This document shows positions 4,743 through 8,065 of a stretch of DNA of 8,065 nt, one piece after another. The number at the start of each line of letters is the position of its first letter. The first letter of the stretch is position 1. The translations under genes and the position numbers were made by a program. Origin of the DNA: Calditrichota bacterium (GTDB taxonomy: Bacteria > Zixibacteria > MSB-5A5 > GN15 > FEB-12); NCBI GenBank assembly GCA_030641085.1, contig DAOWIC010000226.1, positions 1 to 8,065 on the forward strand, given 5' to 3'. The notes beneath the pieces were generated by a model. That model saw nothing but the letters and a program-made list of their open reading frames with translations. It was not told the origin of the DNA and ran no database searches.

Positions 4743-6149
4743 TTAGCGAACTCGGTCGACCAGCGAGCGAGCGGTTTCAGATACCGCGCCCTGCCGGCGG
4801 CACTCAATCAGCATTTTATGATATACGCCGAGCATCGCTTTATGTTCCGGGTTGAAAAACTGGCCCGGATGAAAAACGACGCTCATCGCGCCGCCGACGC
4901 GGCTGAGATGAAACAGAAGCTGAGAAAATTTGGCGATCGCTCCCTCGCCGTACTGCCGCACCAGGGTGGTGTCCATGATGGTCATGGGCAGTTCCCGGAT
5001 ATCGAGCGGTTGGTTCGAGTCGGGATCATAAACCTGAAAACAACCGGCGATACCGTTGCGATAGCCGATTCGGTCGGCGTAGCCGGACGATTCGTCGACA
5101 TAAATGCCGAATCTGCGCCAGAATGCGAATGACTTTGCGGGATCGAACTTCAGATAGTGCGCCCGTCCGACTACCGGCTTCGATCCGATTGCCGCCTGAA
5201 GCTGATCGAGCTGTGCTTCGAAACGCTGGTCGTTTGAGAAGGTATCATAATTGTAATGGATACCGAGGTCCCAACCGGGCGGAATGATCCCGGCCAATTC
5301 GGCACTGACCGCCAGTTTGCTGCGCGCCCCGAACCTTCCCCCGCTACCGTTCAGCAGGTAGTAGGTCGAAGTGTATCCGAACGATCTTTCCAGGTCGAGC
5401 ATGCCGGTGGCGTTGTCGAAGTAGAACCTACGCGGTGTGAACGCGTTGCGGATAATCCACCAGAGATTATCTAACCCGGGCAGCTTGAACTTGAAAAGCG
5501 GCAGAATGATCCGCGCCACTCGCACCATCTGAGTCCAGCGATCATTCCCCTTGAGCTCGTCACAATCGTGTGACAGCACCATGACCGGCGGCTTGACCAG
5601 ACCGTCTAAATCATACGCCGGCCTGCCGTTCTCGGCCAGCCCGGCGCAGGCAGCGACGATTGCGGCAACCGCTTCGTTAAAGGCGGGAACCTCGAGCAGA
5701 TCACCTTTCACGCGCGGACTAAACGAGGCGGCAAACCGGCCGTGACCGTCTCGTTGGGTACTTCCACGTTCCTCGCCGAAAGTGAGCAGATGAAAAAGAG
5801 TGCCGAAAAGGTTCCACGCCGGAATAAGCGTCCCGGCATCATTGGCATACCATAACGGCGTAGATTCATTGGGCAGGGGATTCCACCCACCGCCTGACGG
5901 CATCGGGAGCGGGTTCGAAAACGTCAGCCTCGTCCGGTTCAACTCGACCGAGTACGGCTCGCCCTGGTTGTCGCTAACGGGGATATCAAACGGTATCGCA
6001 ATCGCCTTCTCGCGCAGCTTCACCGCCTGGCCCAACGGCAGGAAACGGACCATGCCGCTTTCAAACAGGTCCGCCGCGCGCGGCTGGAAAAAAAGCGCGA
6101 TGTGATTGGCGATCTGCTTCTTGAGATATTCAACCTGCCGCGGGTGCAT
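4743..6149 (-). CDS. Polysaccharide deacetylase-like (NodB/CE4, DUF7033-type) protein
   Basis: A 468-residue protein without a signal peptide or membrane segment, hence probably cytoplasmic. Residues 1-185 form an N-terminal domain like DUF7033, with an IPFDIP motif at 52-57 and a conserved AWNLFGTLFHLLTFGEE stretch at 111-127. The deacetylase-like barrel follows. VMVLSHDCDE (189-198) stands where NodB enzymes carry the first D-x-D motif, and GWDLGIHYNYDT (292-303) supplies the His of motif 2. GRAHYLKF (328-335), VDESSGYAD (351-359), LPMTIMDTTL (387-396) and FHPGQF (426-431) match the later motifs of this subfamily. Known relatives sit in surface-polysaccharide loci; de-N-acetylation of a sugar is the likely chemistry, but the substrate is unknown. 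ATG at 6149 overlaps the GNAT stop in TGATG, which indicates translational coupling; the frame is open a further 29 codons upstream, within the GNAT gene, and these do not look real. Confidence 0.82.
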   Translation of the reverse strand: MHPRQVEYLKKQIANHIALFFQPRAADLFESGMVRFLPLGQAVKLREKAIAIPFDIPVSDNQGEPYSVELNRTRLTFSNPLPMPSGGGWNPLPNESTPLWYANDAGTLIPAWNLFGTLFHLLTFGEERGSTQRDGHGRFAASFSPRVKGDLLEVPAFNEAVAAIVAACAGLAENGRPAYDLDGLVKPPVMVLSHDCDELKGNDRWTQMVRVARIILPLFKFKLPGLDNLWWIIRNAFTPRRFYFDNATGMLDLERSFGYTSTYYLLNGSGGRFGARSKLAVSAELAGIIPPGWDLGIHYNYDTFSNDQRFEAQLDQLQAAIGSKPVVGRAHYLKFDPAKSFAFWRRFGIYVDESSGYADRIGYRNGIAGCFQVYDPDSNQPLDIRELPMTIMDTTLVRQYGEGAIAKFSQLLFHLSRVGGAMSVVFHPGQFFNPEHKAMLGVYHKMLIECRRQGAVSETARSLVDRVR

Positions 6150-7264
6150 CAGCCGAGCACTCCTTCGGTGAAGATTCGGCTGACATACCATTGATCGAAT
6201 TCGCCGTGCACTGCCCGCTTCTGCCCCGCTTCGCAATTGTACAGCACGACATCGTAGCCGCGCCTGATATGGTAGAACCCGATTTGTCCGGCGATGCGGC
6301 CAATTAGCTTGTCGAACGGATGGTTGTTGACCCGCCAGCCACGGATACCAGTCGCGCCCATGTTGCGCGTTCCGTACACCGCCTCGAGCAGCAACATGCG
6401 TACCAGGTCCTCGGTGGCGTAGCGGGTATCATCGCCCGGCACCAGCAGGTCGACCAAATAGCCCATCCCGTCGTCGCCCAGCGCAAACGCCACATAGCCG
6501 AGGAGTTTATCATCTTTGTACAACGCCCGAACTACACTGCCGCAATACGGATTGTTATACAGTCGCCACTCTAGATATTTCGCGTCGCGATAGATTGTTG
6601 TGCCGCCAAAGTTGGCGATAAAGCGTCGGCACAGGTCGCCGGTCTGTTCGTCGGCTTTTTCCATGGTGCGGATATCTATATCAGCAATCGCCCGCTTCCT
6701 GCCCGACGAGGCCTTGATAGAACTGAGCGCCTGCGCCGCCAAACATCCGGTTCGCGCGGCGGCGATTTTTAGTCGGTGAACCGGACGCGGTTTTTTGCCT
6801 CCCAGGCTTTTGGCCATCATTACGGGAATCGAACGACTGGAGAAGGGCATAAAGAGCTGCTCCGTGCGATCCGGGACGGTGAAGTCCAGCCTGACAAACG
6901 CCTTGGTCGCCGGCGTAAAGCCCCAGATCCAGGCGAACTCATGCTCGCGGGCGTAGTCAAAAAGCACGGCATACATCTTCTCAAACAGCTTCTGGCCGCG
7001 ATAATCCGGATCAACCAGCGTCTCCTCGGATTTGGCTGTCCAGTAGACGCCGTCGGAGTCGATCATGCGAATCGGAATAAATGCCTGGGTGCCGGCTATT
7101 CGTCCACCGTCGGAGACCACGGCGTACGGGATCGGGGTTCGGTCGTAGTTGTTGGCGACAAAATCCCAGTGCCATTGCTCAAGGCTGCGCTCCTTGCCGT
7201 AGATACGGTTCTGAAATTGATTGCAGAGCTCTTCCTCGCCGGGGGCAATTAGACGAATCTCCAC
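6149..7264 (-). CDS. Two-domain GNAT-family N-acetyltransferase
   Basis: A 371-residue cytoplasmic protein. The N-terminal GNAT domain (about 1-145) shows the EEELCNQFQNRIYG helix, GRIAGTQAFIPIRM (54-67, beta 2-3) and LVDPDYRGQKLFEKMYA (83-99), which includes the pyrophosphate-binding turn for acetyl-CoA, then WIWGFTPATKAFVRLDF (112-128). The C-terminal part (about 195-345) looks like a second, weaker GNAT fold: KYLEWRLYNNPY (229-240), LLGYVAFALG (254-263), and LVRMLLLEAVYGTR as the cofactor-site helix. Proteins of this shape occur next to DUF7033-type deacetylases in polysaccharide clusters, so an amino-sugar acceptor is plausible but inferred. The start is GTG, supported by AAAGGAG six bases upstream. 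The stop overlaps the deacetylase start, and the gene is third from the right edge of a minus-strand run after MarR and a 203-base gap. Confidence 0.82.
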   Translation of the reverse strand: MEIRLIAPGEEELCNQFQNRIYGKERSLEQWHWDFVANNYDRTPIPYAVVSDGGRIAGTQAFIPIRMIDSDGVYWTAKSEETLVDPDYRGQKLFEKMYAVLFDYAREHEFAWIWGFTPATKAFVRLDFTVPDRTEQLFMPFSSRSIPVMMAKSLGGKKPRPVHRLKIAAARTGCLAAQALSSIKASSGRKRAIADIDIRTMEKADEQTGDLCRRFIANFGGTTIYRDAKYLEWRLYNNPYCGSVVRALYKDDKLLGYVAFALGDDGMGYLVDLLVPGDDTRYATEDLVRMLLLEAVYGTRNMGATGIRGWRVNNHPFDKLIGRIAGQIGFYHIRRGYDVVLYNCEAGQKRAVHGEFDQWYVSRIFTEGVLG

Positions 7265-7336
7265 AGAGCGCTCCTTTGGCTGCTTCTCGCCGTCAGATGA
7301 CGGGTCGATTGAATTGCGTTACTTTTGTGTGAGAAG

Positions 7337-7363
7337 AATATAGAAGAACGGAATCGATAACAA
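7337..7363 (-). promoter_or_regulatory. Weak promoter candidate for the GNAT-deacetylase operon
   Basis: On the minus strand TTGTTA (7363-7358) is followed by TATATT (7342-7337, 5 of 6 to consensus) at a short 15-bp spacing. A start near 7331 would give a leader of about 65 bases before the GTG. The spacing is poor, so this is tentative. Confidence 0.3.
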
Positions 7364-7410
7364 GGAATTTTCGGCAACCGGCCAGAACCGCCCGGCACCG
7401 ATGCGAAATA

Positions 7411-7433
7411 ACGCGCGGGTCTGTCGCGCGCGT
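7411..7433 (-). terminator. GC-rich hairpin downstream of MarR
   Basis: ACGCGCG (7411-7417) pairs with CGCGCGT (7427-7433) across a 9-nt loop, beginning 35 bases after the MarR stop. On the minus strand it is followed by TTATTT rather than a full T-run, so it is at best a weak terminator, but it could separate MarR from the GNAT operon. Confidence 0.3.
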
Positions 7434-7467
7434 AGTCGACCATACGCTATCATGTCAGGTGAAAAAA

Positions 7468-7914
7468 TCACACCTTTTCCATATTCTCAGCCAGGCGTAA
7501 GAGGGTGCCCGTTAGAGCTTGCAGTTCCTTCCCGCTGACACCGATATAGGTCACATCAAGCCAGTCCTTTGCAAACGATTCAATCAATACCAGCCGCTGT
7601 CGTCCGGACTGAGTCAAATAGATCAGCTTCTGCCGACTGTCGGTTTTGTCGGGAACGCGAATTACGAGGTCCTTTTGCTCCAGACCGGTGATCATCCTGC
7701 TGACCGTAGTCGGGTCGCGATCAACACGATCTGCCATCTCCTTGAGATTCAAGCCTTCCTCTTCTTTGAGCACGTTGAGAACGATTATCTGCTCCAGAGT
7801 CAAATCGGATTTCTCCCGCTGCAATCTCCTCCTGGCGGCCTGCCTGACTGCGATCCAGCAAGTGCCCAGCGACCTTAAGAAATTCGAAGAAGTATCGTAA
7901 TCCATTCGTGGCAT
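7468..7914 (-). CDS. MarR-family transcriptional regulator
   Basis: A 148-residue dimeric winged-helix repressor. Helix 1 (about 8-33) and the C-terminal helices (105-120 and 127-147) make the dimer interface. The DNA-binding core is LTLEQIIVLNVLKEEEGLNLKEMADRV with recognition helix DPTTVSRMITGLEQKDL (67-83), and the wing carries the family signature DKTDSRQKLIYLT (89-101). Length is normal for MarR. The ATG at 7914 has GAGGAG six bases upstream, better than the second ATG three codons on. MarR proteins usually repress their own gene and a neighbour until a small phenolic or other ligand, or an oxidant, releases them. The single Cys (C19, helix 1) is not in a known redox-sensing position. 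The GNAT-deacetylase operon 203 bases downstream is a possible target, which is inference from position only. Confidence 0.9.
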   Translation of the reverse strand: MPRMDYDTSSNFLRSLGTCWIAVRQAARRRLQREKSDLTLEQIIVLNVLKEEEGLNLKEMADRVDRDPTTVSRMITGLEQKDLVIRVPDKTDSRQKLIYLTQSGRQRLVLIESFAKDWLDVTYIGVSGKELQALTGTLLRLAENMEKV

Positions 7915-7938
7915 AGCCCGCTCCTCACACGATTTTTG

Positions 7939-7960
7939 GCAGGATCATTTTCTTACCTGC
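7939..7960. promoter_or_regulatory. Inverted repeat at the MarR start site, candidate operator
   Basis: GCAGG (7939-7943) and CCTGC (7956-7960) form an interrupted palindrome of 22 bp, a size suited to a MarR dimer. It covers the predicted transcription start of the marR gene, where a bound repressor would block initiation. Confidence 0.4.
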
Positions 7961-7962
7961 TA

Positions 7963-7991
7963 AATAGAACGTAGAAAGCCTCAAATGTCCA
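7963..7991 (-). promoter_or_regulatory. Candidate promoter of the marR gene
   Basis: On the minus strand TGGACA (7991-7986, 5 of 6 to consensus) and TCTATT (7968-7963, 4 of 6) are separated by 17 bp. Transcription would start near 7956, about 40 bases before the ATG and inside the GCAGG/CCTGC palindrome. Confidence 0.45.
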
Positions 7992-7992
7992 G

Positions 7993-8016
7993 AAAGAACC
8001 GGCATAGCCGGTCTTT
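7993..8016. terminator. Hairpin upstream of marR, possible terminator of a gene beyond the window
   Basis: AAAG-A-ACCGGC (7993-8003) pairs with GCCGGT-CTTT (8007-8016) around an ATA loop, with one bulged A. It lies directly upstream of the marR -35 box. No long T-run follows on either strand, so termination is uncertain. The remaining bases to 8065 show nothing recognisable. Confidence 0.35.
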
Positions 8017-8065
8017 GATTCCCCGCCGGTCCCGGTCGTGTCAGGTTCAGGCAAAAAACGCTTGT

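Larger units (their letters stand above)
7265..7467. other. Gap between MarR and GNAT genes
   Basis: About 200 bases without a credible gene. It holds a GC-rich hairpin near the MarR end, a short AGGTG/CACCT inverted repeat spanning the MarR stop codon (7457-7475), and a weak promoter candidate toward the GNAT gene. An open frame across it has no family resemblance and uses the same strand as its neighbours only by chance. Confidence 0.5.

Noticed and set aside
4682..4807. N-terminal extension of the cupin by 42 codons
   Set aside because: The extension runs back over the end of the deacetylase gene and has no cupin resemblance; the family match begins at the ATG at 4681.
6150..6236. Longer start for the deacetylase
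   Set aside because: The extra 29 codons lie inside the GNAT coding region in another frame and give Arg/Ser-rich sequence; the TGATG overlap start is far more natural.
7249..7443. Small minus-strand gene between MarR and GNAT
   Set aside because: No ribosome site or family resemblance, and it crosses the GNAT start and a GC-rich hairpin.
1..8065. A new defence or other multi-gene system
   Set aside because: The genes belong to unrelated families with ordinary spacing. Apart from the GNAT-deacetylase pair and the repeat family, nothing ties them into one system.

Overview
The window looks like chromosomal DNA of an uncultured or little-studied Gram-negative-type bacterium. It is moderately GC-rich and compact, uses ATG, GTG and TTG starts with good GGAGG-type ribosome sites on several genes, and has short gaps between genes. 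The gene families (opine dehydrogenase, DUF5698/DUF2179 protein, RudS, GNAT plus DUF7033-type polysaccharide deacetylase) and GTAG-headed palindromes would fit one of the candidate phyla around the FCB group. I cannot assign a taxon from the sequence alone.

Layout. Bases 1-165 are the 3' end of an NAD/NADP octopine/nopaline-dehydrogenase-type gene (+). Bases 166-728 hold no convincing gene. They contain a 14-bp perfect inverted repeat, a decayed initiator tRNA (fMet) with a T-run behind it, and two good sigma70-like promoters. These lead into a DUF5698/DUF2179 (UPF0316) membrane protein (729-1334, +). A class I methyltransferase (2295-1456, -) converges on it, and a TudS-DUF1722 fusion of the RudS type (tRNA 4-thiouridine desulfidase, 2530-3486, +) diverges from the methyltransferase. 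An EamA transporter (3516-4457, +) follows RudS closely. On the minus strand, read right to left, are a MarR regulator (7914-7468), a two-domain GNAT protein (7264-6149), a polysaccharide-deacetylase-like protein whose start overlaps the GNAT stop in TGATG (6149-4743), and a shortened cupin (4681-4454). The cupin stop codon shares one CTAG with the EamA stop.

How the genes relate. The GNAT/deacetylase pair is a translationally coupled module that probably modifies a surface sugar or polysaccharide. MarR has its own promoter, with an inverted repeat over the predicted start site, which suggests autoregulation. RudS and EamA may share a transcript, but nothing links their functions. The methyltransferase is bracketed by two copies, in the same orientation, of a modular repeat. 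Each has a 27-bp core (25/27 identical), a 9-nt spacer, then two hairpins whose stems differ completely in sequence but match in size and placement and carry GTAG-type heads. This resembles REP/BIME elements mobilised by RAYT transposases and is the most interesting structure in the window. I saw no CRISPR array, intact insertion sequence, rRNA, intact tRNA or recognisable defence system.
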